Assembly: GCA_023473845.1 (NCBI GenBank)
Contig: JAMCYA010000049.1
Span: forward strand, 1 to 13,963
Length of the DNA: 13,963 nucleotides
Direction: 5' to 3'
Source: Patescibacteria group bacterium
GTDB lineage: Bacteria > Patescibacteriota > Doudnabacteria > UBA920
Part shown: piece by piece, positions 1 to 7,406 of the stretch
How positions within the stretch are numbered: the stretch's first letter is position 1
How the letters are laid out: each line of letters starts with the position of its first letter
Made by a program: the position numbers and the translations under genes
The notes under the pieces: model-generated
What the model was told of the DNA's origin: nothing
The model's database searches: none
Seen by the model: only the letters and a program-made list of their open reading frames with translations

Positions 1-1162
1 CGGCGGCGTGCCCAAATATTTCCAAATCGCGCCTTGCTTTAGGGACGAAGACCCCAGAGCCGACAGGAGCCCGGGCGAATTTTACCAGCTGGATTTGGAA
101 ATCGCTTTTGCAGACAAGGATGAAGTGGTCTTCCAGGAGATGGAACCGCTCTTTGTCGAACTGACGGAAAAATTCGCGGACAAAAAATGCATGCACAAGC
201 CCTTTCCCCGCCTCCCTTACCTGGAAGCCATGGAAAAATACGGGTCCGACCGTCCGGATTTGCGCTTTGGCATGCAGTTGGTCAACCTGACCGAGGAGCT
301 GAGACAGACCGCTTTTTCCGTATTTAGCAATGCGATTAAAGGCGGTGGTGTGGTTAAGGCGATCTGTTGCGAAGGCGGCGCGCGCTTAACCCGCAGCCAG
401 ATTGACGAGCTCACGGAAATGGTGAAAAAGGAAGGCGCGGGCGGACTGGCCTACATTGTTATGGCTGAAGACGGCGTCAAATCCCCCATTTTAAAATTCC
501 TTTCCGAAGAAGAAAAGCAGTCTATCATTTCCGGAACCGAAGCTGAAACCGGGGACATTATTTTTTTCGGAGCTGACCATAAAGACGTAGTCAACAAAGT
601 TTTGGGCAAACTCCGCTCCACCCTGGGCGACATGTTCGGCCTCAAAGACCCGGGTGTGGTAGCCTGGGCGTGGATTACGGATTTCCCTATGTACGAATAC
701 AACGACAAGGAAAAAAAGATCGACTTCATGCACAACCCGTTTTCCATGCCCCAGGGCGGCCTTAAGGCTTTAAACGAACAGGATCCGCTGTCCATTCGCG
801 CTTACCAATACGATATTATTGCCAACGGTCTGGAACTGTCTTCGGGCGCCATTAGGAACTTCAACCCGGAGATTATGTACAAGGCTTTTGAAATTGTCGG
901 CTATTCCAAAGAAGTGGTGGATGAAAAATTCGGCGCCATGATTCGCGCTTTTGAGTTCGGCGCGCCGCCCCACGGCGGCTTTGCCCCGGGCATAGACCGC
1001 TTGCTCATGCTTCTAGAAAACGAGCCCAACATCCGCGAAGTCATTGCTTTCCCCAAAAACGGCAGCGCCGAAGACGTAATGATGGGCGCGCCCGGCACCG
1101 TGGAGGAAAAACAGCTCAAGGAGCTTCATATAAAACTTGATCTGCCAAAAAAGGATAAATAA
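1..1162 (+). CDS. aspS: Aspartyl-tRNA synthetase, C-terminal two thirds (5' truncated by window)
   Basis: Charges tRNA-Asp (or tRNA-Asp and tRNA-Asn) with aspartate in the cytoplasm. The open frame continues upstream of the window edge; the first whole codon is at base 2, so the GTG at 8 is an internal Val and not a start. The fragment opens in class II motif 2 (YFQIAPCFRDED, then RADRSPGEFYQLDLE). It continues through a GAD-like insertion, whose presence marks the bacterial-type enzyme. Motif 3 is GGFAPGIDRLLMLL and the C-terminus is the family-typical SAEDVMMGAPGTVEEKQLKELHIKL. About 386 residues are present of the usual roughly 590. The stop is TAA, and the next gene starts 9 bases later on the same strand, which suggests an operon. 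Whether the enzyme is discriminating cannot be judged here. Confidence 0.96.
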   Translation, partial: GGVPKYFQIAPCFRDEDPRADRSPGEFYQLDLEIAFADKDEVVFQEMEPLFVELTEKFADKKCMHKPFPRLPYLEAMEKYGSDRPDLRFGMQLVNLTEELRQTAFSVFSNAIKGGGVVKAICCEGGARLTRSQIDELTEMVKKEGAGGLAYIVMAEDGVKSPILKFLSEEEKQSIISGTEAETGDIIFFGADHKDVVNKVLGKLRSTLGDMFGLKDPGVVAWAWITDFPMYEYNDKEKKIDFMHNPFSMPQGGLKALNEQDPLSIRAYQYDIIANGLELSSGAIRNFNPEIMYKAFEIVGYSKEVVDEKFGAMIRAFEFGAPPHGGFAPGIDRLLMLLENEPNIREVIAFPKNGSAEDVMMGAPGTVEEKQLKELHIKLDLPKKDK

Positions 1163-1171
1163 ACCAAAACC

Positions 1172-1696
1172 ATGGCCAAGAAAAAAAACATGAAAAAACA
1201 AAAGAACGTAATTCAAAAACCGCTGAAAGTTTTTGAAAATTCAATCACCCGTTTGCTGGAGCAATCTAAAATAAAATTCAAGGTTCTGGAACACAAGCTG
1301 GTCTACACCGCCCACGATGCGGCCCAGACGACCAAAAAGAAACTTGGCGAAATCGCTAAAGTTGTTTTGATCAAGGCGGATAAAGATTTCGTGCTGATTG
1401 TCCTGCCCGCGGGCAAATACGTAGATTTTGCGGGCATTAAAAAAGCCCTCAAGGCCAAAAAAGTTTCCATGGCCTCAGAAAAAGACATCACCAAATATCT
1501 TAAAACCAAGGTCGGGCTGCTGCATCCTTTTGGCCAAATATACAAACTGCAGACCCTCCTGGACAAAAGCCTGGCCAAAACCAAAAAACTGGTGGCTTCG
1601 GCGGGCTCCTACACGCATAGCGTGGAACTGGCCATTAAAGACTTTGAAAAACTGGTCCGGCCCGTCAAAGGCGCTTTTGCCAAAGCCAAAAAATAA
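1172..1696 (+). CDS. YbaK/ProX-type aminoacyl-tRNA deacylase domain protein
   Basis: A 174-aa stand-alone YbaK/aminoacyl-tRNA-editing domain. The family hydrolyses mischarged tRNAs such as Cys-tRNA-Pro or Ala-tRNA-Pro in trans. Visible signatures are the N-terminal strand FKVLEHKLVYTAHDAAQTT, the core KLGEIAKVVLIKADKDFVLIVLPAG with the conserved Lys of the VLIKA motif, and the late loop KVGLLHPFGQ...SAGSYTHSVELAIKDFEKLV. Both ends are extended by Lys-rich tails (about residues 1-20 and the last 6), which could bind tRNA; this is inference. Its place directly after aspS fits a translation quality-control role. Its TAA shares one base with the scpA ATG (TAATG), so translational coupling is likely. 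There is no visible Shine-Dalgarno. Substrate specificity is not resolvable from sequence alone. Confidence 0.85.
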   Translation: MAKKKNMKKQKNVIQKPLKVFENSITRLLEQSKIKFKVLEHKLVYTAHDAAQTTKKKLGEIAKVVLIKADKDFVLIVLPAGKYVDFAGIKKALKAKKVSMASEKDITKYLKTKVGLLHPFGQIYKLQTLLDKSLAKTKKLVASAGSYTHSVELAIKDFEKLVRPVKGAFAKAKK

Positions 1697-2427
1697 TGGA
1701 CAAAATCAAGCTCCAACAATTCGAAGGCCCGCTGGACCTGCTGCTTTCCCTGATTGAGGATAGGAAGCTGGATATTACCACTATTGCCCTGGCCGAAGTC
1801 ACGGAGCAGTTTTTACAATATATCAAACAGCTGGAAAGCCTGGACCCCACTGTTCTGGCCGATTTTTTGTCCATTGCGGCCAAACTGCTGGTGATTAAAT
1901 CCAAAGCCATCCTGCCCTCCTTGGAAATTCAGGGCGAAGAAGACGACGGCGAGTCCGCCGCCGACCTGGAATCCCGGCTGATTTTGTATAAAAAATTCAA
2001 GGAAGTTGGCCGGCACTTGAAAAAGCTAGACAACCGCAGACGGCAGGGCTTTACCCGAACGCTGACTTTTGAACAAAAGATTAATTTTTTCCCCGATCCG
2101 ACTCTGGACGCCGCAAGTCTGCACGCCTCCATTTTAAAAGTACTCCACGGCCTTAAGGAGCTGGATAACCTGCCAAAAGCAAAAGTTAAAGAAGCCATTT
2201 CCATCCAGGAAAAAATTGCTTTGCTCAAAGAAAATCTGAGCCAGCAGGTCGAGACCCGGCTTTCTGACCTGATAAAAAATGCCAAAAATAAATCCGAGGT
2301 AATTATAACTTTCCTGGCGCTCTTGGAGCTTATCAAGCAGCGGATTTTTACCGCTGACCAGGAAGTCCTGTTTGCCGATGTGGTGATTAAAAAGTATGAA
2401 TACCGGGAGGCGGAACCCAATGAGTAA
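1696..2427 (+). CDS. scpA: Segregation and condensation protein A (kleisin)
   Basis: The kleisin subunit that bridges SMC heads and binds ScpB in the bacterial SMC condensin complex. The N-terminal hallmark FEGPLDLLLSLIEDRKLDI (residues 9-27) is followed by the helix block IALAEVTEQFLQYI and by ADFLSIAAKLLVIKSKAILPS. The C-terminal winged helix is seen in VIITFLALLELIKQRIFTADQEVLFADVVI. At 243 aa it has the usual family length. The start ATG overlaps the upstream TAA by one base. The stop overlaps the start of the next small gene (ATGAGTAA), and scpB follows 210 bases later, the usual scpA-scpB pairing with one insertion. No smc gene is in the window. Confidence 0.95.
   Translation: MDKIKLQQFEGPLDLLLSLIEDRKLDITTIALAEVTEQFLQYIKQLESLDPTVLADFLSIAAKLLVIKSKAILPSLEIQGEEDDGESAADLESRLILYKKFKEVGRHLKKLDNRRRQGFTRTLTFEQKINFFPDPTLDAASLHASILKVLHGLKELDNLPKAKVKEAISIQEKIALLKENLSQQVETRLSDLIKNAKNKSEVIITFLALLELIKQRIFTADQEVLFADVVIKKYEYREAEPNE
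2405..2410 (+). promoter_or_regulatory. Shine-Dalgarno GGGAGG deciding the start at 2420
   Basis: GGGAGG lies nine bases before ATG 2420 and inside the end of scpA. It is the only strong anti-SD match I see upstream of any gene in the window. It favours ATG 2420 over the in-frame ATG at 2396, which has no such site and lies deeper within scpA. Confidence 0.6.
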
Positions 2428-2656
2428 ATCCATGATTGGCCTGTTGCTTATATTAGCGGGGGTTTGCTACGGCAGCCTGGCAATCGAGAACGTCTACGAC
2501 CGTACTATGGGCTTCCTGCTTAAAAATGGCTGGCTAAAAATGCCGCCTTCGCAAAAAATTCCCCGCAGCCTTTTCGGACCCAAGTTTCAAATAATTATTT
2601 ACGCCGCCATTTTAATTATTATCGGCCTGTATATACTATGGAACCGCAACATTTAA
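2420..2656 (+). CDS. Small two-helix membrane protein between scpA and scpB
   Basis: Not recognised as a named family. The 78-aa product has one hydrophobic helix at about residues 5-22 (MIGLLLILAGVCYGSLAI) and a second at about 56-74 (IIIYAAILIIIGLYILW). They are joined by a polar stretch containing YDRTMGFLLKNGWLKMPP and a basic end. I chose ATG 2420 because of the GGGAGG nine bases upstream. The gene overlaps the 3' end of scpA by 8 bases (ATGAGTAA), and its own TAA at 2654-2656 lies 19 bases inside scpB. It is therefore locked into the condensin operon and probably translationally coupled to both partners. A membrane role linked to chromosome segregation is a speculation from position only. 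Confidence 0.75.
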   Translation: MSKSMIGLLLILAGVCYGSLAIENVYDRTMGFLLKNGWLKMPPSQKIPRSLFGPKFQIIIYAAILIIIGLYILWNRNI

Positions 2657-3303
2657 AGTCCGTACTAGAAAGCCTGCTCTTTATTGCCAGCAAACCCTTA
2701 AGCCTAAAAGAACTATCAAAATTCCTGGAGGAGCCTCCGGAAGCGGTCCAGGCGGGACTGGAAACGCTTATTTTGGAACGGAAGGACAGCGGAATTGTAG
2801 TTTTGGAAAGCAACGGCACCTACCAGATGTCCACCAACACCCGCAACTCCACGCAGGTTAAAAATTTCCTCAATGCGGAACTGCGCGAAAAACTGACCGA
2901 CGCCACCGTGGAAGTCCTGGGCATTATTGCCTACCGCCAGCCCATTTCCAAGGCGGAGATTGAGGCGATTCGCGGGGTAAACTCGCAATACAGCCTCCGG
3001 CATCTGCTGATGCGGGGTTTAATAGAAAAAATCTCCAATCCCCGGGATGCCCGCAGCCTGTACTACCAGACCACCACCGAATTCTTGCAGCACTTGGGCC
3101 TTAGCTCTGTAAAAGAGCTGCCGTCTTTTGAAGAATTGGTCGGCCAAATTAAATTACCCGAAACCCCGGCTCTGGAAAACGAAGCCTTAGCCGCTGCACA
3201 ACCCACGGCCGCAGAAAACCCCGCCCCCGAACCTGAGCCTCTCGCCGCAGCGGAAAGCGCCACGGAAGAAGAATACGATGATGAGGAGGATGACGAAGCT
3301 TAA
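2638..3303 (+). CDS. scpB: Segregation and condensation protein B
   Basis: A winged-helix dimer that binds the ScpA kleisin and stabilises the SMC complex. It begins with the typical LKSVLESLLFIASKPLSLKELSKFL. The most conserved block is present at about residues 87-135: TVEVLGIIAYRQPISKAEIEAIRGV, then LRHLLMRGLIEKI. The end of the domain reads YYQTTTEFLQHLGLSSVKELPSFEEL. After about residue 175 there is a low-complexity Ala/Pro/Glu tail ending in EEEYDDEEDDEA, which is common in ScpB proteins and probably disordered. The start overlaps the upstream small membrane gene by 19 bases. The gene is last in its operon and a strong terminator begins six bases after the TAA. Confidence 0.95.
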   Translation: MEPQHLKSVLESLLFIASKPLSLKELSKFLEEPPEAVQAGLETLILERKDSGIVVLESNGTYQMSTNTRNSTQVKNFLNAELREKLTDATVEVLGIIAYRQPISKAEIEAIRGVNSQYSLRHLLMRGLIEKISNPRDARSLYYQTTTEFLQHLGLSSVKELPSFEELVGQIKLPETPALENEALAAAQPTAAENPAPEPEPLAAAESATEEEYDDEEDDEA

Positions 3304-3308
3304 ACCAT

Positions 3309-3341
3309 AAAAAAACTCCCCGGGGAACGGGGAGTTTTTTT
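3309..3341. terminator. Bidirectional intrinsic terminator after scpB and the lipoprotein gene
   Basis: A perfect 7-bp GC-rich stem, CTCCCCG (3316-3322) and CGGGGAG (3328-3334), has the five-base loop GGGAA. Seven A's precede it (3309-3315) and seven T's follow it (3335-3341). It can stop the plus-strand scpB operon and the minus-strand sugar operon. The TAA of the minus-strand lipoprotein (3340-3342) lies in the T tract. Confidence 0.93.
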
Positions 3342-3462
3342 ATTTTGGCAACTGCTCATATGACGCTTGTGGGCTGGAGGGAGTTTCATGTTTTAAAACC
3401 ACTTTCTGGCAGCCAGCCGCAAGCAGCGATACTAAACCCAGGACAATGATGATTTTTTTCAT
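3340..3462 (-). CDS. Small 40-aa lipoprotein (entericidin-like size)
   Basis: Read on the minus strand from ATG 3462, this short frame gives MKKIIIVLGLVSLLAAGCQK, then a 20-residue polar tail ending EQLPK and a TAA at 3342-3340. The N-terminus is a textbook type II signal peptide: two Lys, a hydrophobic core, and the lipobox LAAGC with Cys18 as the lipidation site. The mature peptide would be only 23 residues, similar in size to entericidin-type lipoproteins, although I see no sequence match to name it. The ATG follows the ROK kinase TAA by two bases, so it is probably translated by coupling as the last gene of the sugar operon. The bidirectional terminator sits directly behind it. The main doubt is the short length. 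Confidence 0.72.
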   Translation of the reverse strand: MKKIIIVLGLVSLLAAGCQKVVLKHETPSSPQASYEQLPK

Positions 3463-3464
3463 GT

Positions 3465-4232
3465 TTATTTTAGAAGTAACGCTGCCCCTACGGCCCCAGC
3501 GTTGTTTAATTTTGAAATCAAAATCTCCGGCACCCGCTGCCTGTCCAGCAAACGGCGCTTTAAATCTTTTTTGACTGCAGGCAAAAACTTGCCGCCTTCT
3601 TTTACAGCCACGCCCCCGCCTAAAACAAAAACCTCGGGATTTAAAATTTGCACCAACATGAACAGGCCGTTGGCAGTCAGCTGGGCAAGGCGCTTAAAAT
3701 CGCGCTGGTCCCTGCTTTTTTGGTATTCCGTTTCCCAGCTGGGACTGCCGCCCACGAACAACCGGCCCACTTCGCCGCCTAAATTGTCAGCGCCCCGGTA
3801 CGGCCGGCCGTCAAAAAAGAAAGCCCCGCCCACGCCCGTGCCGAATATTAGCCCCACAGCATGCTTGAAAGGTTTTGCTTCCCCGGCAAGAACCTCGGCT
3901 CTTAAAAAGCACCCGGCATCGTTGTCAGCCGCGATTTTTTTAAAGCCGAGTTCTTTAAACTGCTTTTGTAGAGAAAAATTTTTAATGTACCTGATGTTCG
4001 GCGAAGCCAGCACCAGTTTGTTTTTTTTATCCACAAAGCCGGCCATGCCAATACCAATCTGGTCTATCCTGTCCCGGCCTCTGAGAAAATTCACCAATTT
4101 GCCCAAATTATGGCGGAATTCGAAAAGCGTTTTAGGGGTGACAATTGTCAGTTCCTTGACAATGCTTTTGCCGTCCCAGACAACGCCGGTAATCTTGGTG
4201 CCGCCAATATCCAAGCCGATTGTTTTTTTCAT
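3465..4232 (-). CDS. ROK-family sugar kinase, zinc-motif-less
   Basis: A cytoplasmic ATP-dependent hexose kinase of the ROK family (glucokinase, fructokinase or N-acetylhexosamine kinase activities), actin/hexokinase fold. The N-terminal phosphate-binding loop is GLDIGGTKITG (residues 6-16). The catalytic base is Asp105 in ADNDAG. The second phosphate loop is IFGTGVGGAFF (129-139), followed by LGGEVG with Glu154, and the adenosine region is VFVLGGGVAV. At 255 aa it is shorter than the usual 290-320. The His after the Glu motif and the zinc-binding CxCGxxGCxE cluster are both missing: the sequence reads EVGRLFVGGSPSWETEY. It lies four bases after the glycosidase gene in the same operon, which suggests it phosphorylates the released sugar. 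Repressor-type ROK is unlikely, since there is no N-terminal helix-turn-helix. Confidence 0.88.
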   Translation of the reverse strand: MKKTIGLDIGGTKITGVVWDGKSIVKELTIVTPKTLFEFRHNLGKLVNFLRGRDRIDQIGIGMAGFVDKKNKLVLASPNIRYIKNFSLQKQFKELGFKKIAADNDAGCFLRAEVLAGEAKPFKHAVGLIFGTGVGGAFFFDGRPYRGADNLGGEVGRLFVGGSPSWETEYQKSRDQRDFKRLAQLTANGLFMLVQILNPEVFVLGGGVAVKEGGKFLPAVKKDLKRRLLDRQRVPEILISKLNNAGAVGAALLLK

Positions 4233-4236
4233 GGCT

Positions 4237-5229
4237 TTATTGGTTTAATTGTTTGACCCGGTCCCAAAACTCAGGGTGGCCCTGCTGCTTCATCCAATAC
4301 CACCATTCCACACCCCAAAGGTACTGGGGCGAAAAACCCGTAGAGCGGGCCACACTTATCATTGTATCAAACTTTTGCGGGCTCATGGTCATAAACTGCT
4401 CCTCGATGGGAGTATTCAGAATGCCCTTGGTGGTCCAGGGCTCGGCCTGCAGCTCGACAATCATGACTGGTTTGCCGGGGTGGAGCAGCCGCAACAAGCC
4501 GGCTTTCACACGGTAAAACCAATACGGAATATAGTTTACCCAGTATCTTTTAAATACGTCGGAAAAGACAAACCGGTACAAAGTGGTGCCAAATAAATCG
4601 CCCCGCTGCCCGGATTTTATCCACAGGGAAAGCTCGCCGCTGTCAGACACCAACACTGGCCGGGAAGGGTCAATGCTTTTAACCAAAGCGATTTCCTTAT
4701 CCAAAAAAGCAGGGTCAGGCTGGGGACAAATGCCGAAGCTACCCAAGAAAGGCTCATTTTCCACCTGCCAAGCCACAATCTCAGGCCGACTGGCATAGCG
4801 GCTCACCACAGTTTCAATATAAGACAATTGGGCGTTCTGCACCGAAGCGCTCGGCATGTCTTTAATCCAAGCGGGGTCGTGGCACTCGGGCCAACGGGGC
4901 AAACGGCGACCCACGGCCAGCAAAACTTTTACTCCGTGTTCTCGGGCTCCGGCCAGCTGAAAATCCAGCGCGGAAAAATCGTAACTGTCCTGCTTGGGTT
5001 CGGTTGCGTCCCAATACGCGGACAAGCGCAAGTACTTTAAATTCAAATCCTTCAAAGCCGCCATATAAGCTGCTTTCCAGTCCAGCCCCAGACTTTCAGC
5101 ATAGGGGTAGCTGAAAGTGGCGCCATATTCGATTTTTTTTGCCTTGGGCCCGGCATAAAGCGTCAAAATAAAGCACAGCAGCCAAACTAACAAAACTAGG
5201 CCAGCCAAAATTTTTAAAAATTTTTTCAT
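4237..5229 (-). CDS. Membrane-anchored clan GH-A glycoside hydrolase (cellulase-like TIM barrel)
   Basis: A 330-aa (beta/alpha)8 glycosidase that retains both clan GH-A carboxylates. The acid/base is Glu159 at the end of strand 4 (AWQVENEPF), and the likely nucleophile is Glu259 in MIVELQAEPW at strand 7. Other strands fit the fold: KYLRLSAYWDATEP, KVLLAVGRRLPRWPE and YLWGVEWWYW. Residues 1-26 (MKKFLK then a long hydrophobic run) form an uncleaved signal anchor or signal peptide, so the enzyme acts outside the cytoplasm. I start at ATG 5229, one base after the permease TAG; the ATG at 5241 would overlap the permease. Family assignment (GH5, GH39, GH42 or a relative) and substrate stay open. 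It lies between the permease and the ROK kinase and probably supplies sugars to them. Confidence 0.82.
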   Translation of the reverse strand: MKKFLKILAGLVLLVWLLCFILTLYAGPKAKKIEYGATFSYPYAESLGLDWKAAYMAALKDLNLKYLRLSAYWDATEPKQDSYDFSALDFQLAGAREHGVKVLLAVGRRLPRWPECHDPAWIKDMPSASVQNAQLSYIETVVSRYASRPEIVAWQVENEPFLGSFGICPQPDPAFLDKEIALVKSIDPSRPVLVSDSGELSLWIKSGQRGDLFGTTLYRFVFSDVFKRYWVNYIPYWFYRVKAGLLRLLHPGKPVMIVELQAEPWTTKGILNTPIEEQFMTMSPQKFDTMISVARSTGFSPQYLWGVEWWYWMKQQGHPEFWDRVKQLNQ

Positions 5230-5230
5230 G

Positions 5231-6118
5231 CTAAAAAACAAATAGAATTAAAGTGCCCAAAAAAATCAATCCCAAGGCGGTCAATTTTATGCCAATTGTG
5301 CGCCGGCTGGTTTCCTCGTCCAGAATATGCCGGTACTTCCGGCTTAAAAACAGGCTCGCCAAAAATAAAAACAGATAACGGAAGCCTTCCAAACCACTAA
5401 CCAACGGGATTTTGCCCGCCACCAGCAGCCAGCTGAAAAAAATAAAATTCAATCCGCCGATTGCCTGCTTTAGCAAAAACAGCCAAGTTGTCTGCGTTTT
5501 TTTCGGCACCTGGCCAGAATTGAAAACTTTCCGGCGAAATGACGGTAGGAAAAGCAGCAGAAACAAAATTCCTCCGGCCGCCAAGCGGTCCCACATTAAA
5601 TGGTTTAGCAAGCTGCCAGACTGGCTGCCGTACTGCCAAACCAGATAATAAAAACTAAACAAGAAAGAGGCTAAAATCTTTGTACCGATATGCTTAGCGC
5701 TAAAATTTTCTTTGCGGTAGGAAATCAGCAGGGCCCCGGGTAACAGTAGGCAAAAAGCGGCGAACTCCGTCAGAGAAAGCGCATTGCGGCCGGTCAGCCA
5801 GACAAAGAACATGTCGAACACCGGCACCAAGCCAAACACAAAGGGAATAACCCGGCTAACTTCGCCCTGGGCCAAGGCCTTGAAAAATACGAACATGGTT
5901 AAAACGTACACCATGCCCGAAGCCAGATTCAGGACTATGGCATGCCAGGGTAAAGGCTGGTACACCCAAGGCCAAATGGCCAAATACAACAGACCCAGAC
6001 CCACGGTAAAAAAAGTGTAGGCGTATGGCTCGAGCTTTCTTTTGGAAATTAGGAACTTGTCGAAAACGTCGACCGTGGCCGCTACGAAATACTGCGCAAT
6101 AATTAAAAATGTAACCAT
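5231..6118 (-). CDS. EamA/DMT-superfamily transporter
   Basis: A 295-aa, highly hydrophobic protein with about ten predicted membrane helices in two halves of roughly 145 residues, the standard drug/metabolite transporter layout. The first helix, FLIIAQYFVAATVDVFDKFLI, carries the typical early charged/aromatic pattern. The end of half one reads FFKALAQGEVSRVIPFVFGLVPVF, the usual EamA motif in which a small residue and a Pro break the helix. The corresponding part of half two is SWLLVAGKIPLVSGLEGFRYLFLFLASLFL. DMT proteins move small metabolites, amino acids or nucleotide sugars, and some related permeases carry sugars. Here the neighbours on both sides are glycosidases and a sugar kinase, so a sugar or glycoside substrate is inferred but not shown. 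It starts six bases after the GH1 stop. Confidence 0.85.
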   Translation of the reverse strand: MVTFLIIAQYFVAATVDVFDKFLISKRKLEPYAYTFFTVGLGLLYLAIWPWVYQPLPWHAIVLNLASGMVYVLTMFVFFKALAQGEVSRVIPFVFGLVPVFDMFFVWLTGRNALSLTEFAAFCLLLPGALLISYRKENFSAKHIGTKILASFLFSFYYLVWQYGSQSGSLLNHLMWDRLAAGGILFLLLFLPSFRRKVFNSGQVPKKTQTTWLFLLKQAIGGLNFIFFSWLLVAGKIPLVSGLEGFRYLFLFLASLFLSRKYRHILDEETSRRTIGIKLTALGLIFLGTLILFVF

Positions 6119-6124
6119 CTTTGC

Positions 6125-7345
6125 TTAACGCTCCAGATAGTTGTTTTTACAAATTTCGGCAAACTTTAAGGCGCTATGCCTAACACGGCGCCGGAACATG
6201 TCCTGCCGATCGATTGCCACAAGGCCAAACTTCGGATTAAACCCTTCAGTCCATTCAAAATTATCAATTAGTGACCAGTACAAATAACTCTTAACTTCCG
6301 CTCCCTGTTCAATCGCCTGGTGCACAAAGTATAAATGGTCCACAATAAATTTTTCCCGCTTGGTGTCCTTGGCGTCCGCCAGGCCGTTTTCAGTTATATA
6401 AATCGGCTTCTGATATTTTTTTAGGCTGAGCAAGACACGCTCAATGCCGTCGGGATGAATGCCCCAGCCCACATCGGTTTCTTCGTGGCCGCTATGGCTG
6501 TGTTTGCGCGGCCCCAGAAAGCCCACGTGATGATGGTTGTAATAGTTCACACCAATAAAATCGCAAGCCGCCAGCGTGCGCTTTAAAAAATACTCGTTGG
6601 CAAAATAGTGCAGCAGGTTGGTCGTAAAAATCGACCAGATGTTCTCGGGCTGCAGGTCGGAAATATGGAAAGCAATGCTCACCGGCTTGCCGGTCTGCAG
6701 TTTTAATTTTTGGCTTAAAATATTATGGCTCTTAATTAAATTTCTGGCCACTTTATAAGCCGTCCAGGGGCTCCGTTTTTGGGGAGGGTACTTGCCTGTC
6801 AAAAACGGCAAAATGGAATACAGTTCTGGCTCGTTGAAGGTAATCCAAAAGTCCGCATATTCTCCCAAGCGCTCCGCAACTTTCATGCCGTAGCGGACAA
6901 AACTGTCGATATTGTGCTTACTTTCAAAACCGCCTTTCTTGGCAAACCACAGAGGCACCGTGTAGTGATGCAGGGTAACAAACAGCTTTAACCCGTGGAA
7001 TTTGGCAGACTGGAAAACTTTTTCGTAGTGGTCCAGCGCCGCCTCGTTGAACTCCCCTTCTTTAGGTTCAATTTTAGCCCATTCCACGGATAGCCGATGG
7101 GCGTTCTGCCCCAGCTCCTGGGCAATACTAAAATCCTCTTCAAACTTATGCCAGCTGTCTGCGGCCATGCCGCTCATAAAATCTTCGGGGTTGTTACCCT
7201 GGCGCTTTAGGCTGTGCACGCGCAAATAGCTGTGCTCCCAGGCCCACCAGTCGCTATTTTTGTTATTACCCTCAATTTGGTGGGCGCTGGTTGCCGAGCC
7301 CCACAAAAATCCGGGCGGGAATTTTAACTTATCTTTTTTTTGCAT
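6125..7345 (-). CDS. Glycoside hydrolase family 1 beta-glycosidase
   Basis: A retaining beta-glucosidase, beta-galactosidase or 6-phospho-beta-glycosidase of family 1. The signature N-terminus is FLWGSATSAHQIEG with sugar-binding Gln23. The acid/base is Glu172 in WITFNEPELY and the nucleophile is Glu319 in PIYITENGLAD. The -1 subsite pair Glu364-Trp365 is in LIDNFEWTEGFNPKFGLV. At 406 aa it is slightly shorter than the usual 440-480, but all catalytic parts are present. There is no signal peptide, so it is cytoplasmic. It is the first gene of a five-gene minus-strand operon (then permease, second glycosidase, ROK kinase, lipoprotein) and has a candidate promoter about 26 bases upstream. The choice between phosphorylated and free glycosides cannot be made from the motifs I can see. 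Confidence 0.94.
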   Translation of the reverse strand: MQKKDKLKFPPGFLWGSATSAHQIEGNNKNSDWWAWEHSYLRVHSLKRQGNNPEDFMSGMAADSWHKFEEDFSIAQELGQNAHRLSVEWAKIEPKEGEFNEAALDHYEKVFQSAKFHGLKLFVTLHHYTVPLWFAKKGGFESKHNIDSFVRYGMKVAERLGEYADFWITFNEPELYSILPFLTGKYPPQKRSPWTAYKVARNLIKSHNILSQKLKLQTGKPVSIAFHISDLQPENIWSIFTTNLLHYFANEYFLKRTLAACDFIGVNYYNHHHVGFLGPRKHSHSGHEETDVGWGIHPDGIERVLLSLKKYQKPIYITENGLADAKDTKREKFIVDHLYFVHQAIEQGAEVKSYLYWSLIDNFEWTEGFNPKFGLVAIDRQDMFRRRVRHSALKFAEICKNNYLER

Positions 7346-7377
7346 TTTTATTTCTCTTCAGCCAAATCTTCCCCTCT

Positions 7378-7406
7378 ATTATGCCATAAAGTCTTGAAAA
7401 AAACAA
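7378..7406 (-). promoter_or_regulatory. Promoter of the GH1 sugar operon
   Basis: On the minus strand, -35 TTGTTT (7406-7401) is separated by 17 bases from -10 CATAAT (7383-7378). Transcription would start near 7371, giving a leader of about 26 nucleotides before ATG 7345. The match is moderate, but spacing and position are right. Its -35 lies between the -35 and -10 of the oppositely directed tRNA promoter. Confidence 0.5.

Noticed and set aside
2396..2419. Upstream ATG for the small membrane protein in the scp operon
   Set aside because: No ribosome-binding site and a long overlap with scpA, while ATG 2420 has GGGAGG at nine bases.
3502..4248. 248-codon open frame on the plus strand
   Set aside because: Antisense to the ROK kinase, rich in Pro, Ser and Lys with no family signature; a shadow of the real gene.
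5230..5241. Upstream ATG (MFFS) for the clan GH-A glycosidase
   Set aside because: It would overlap the permease end; ATG 5229 follows the permease TAG by one base and opens with a standard MKK signal sequence.
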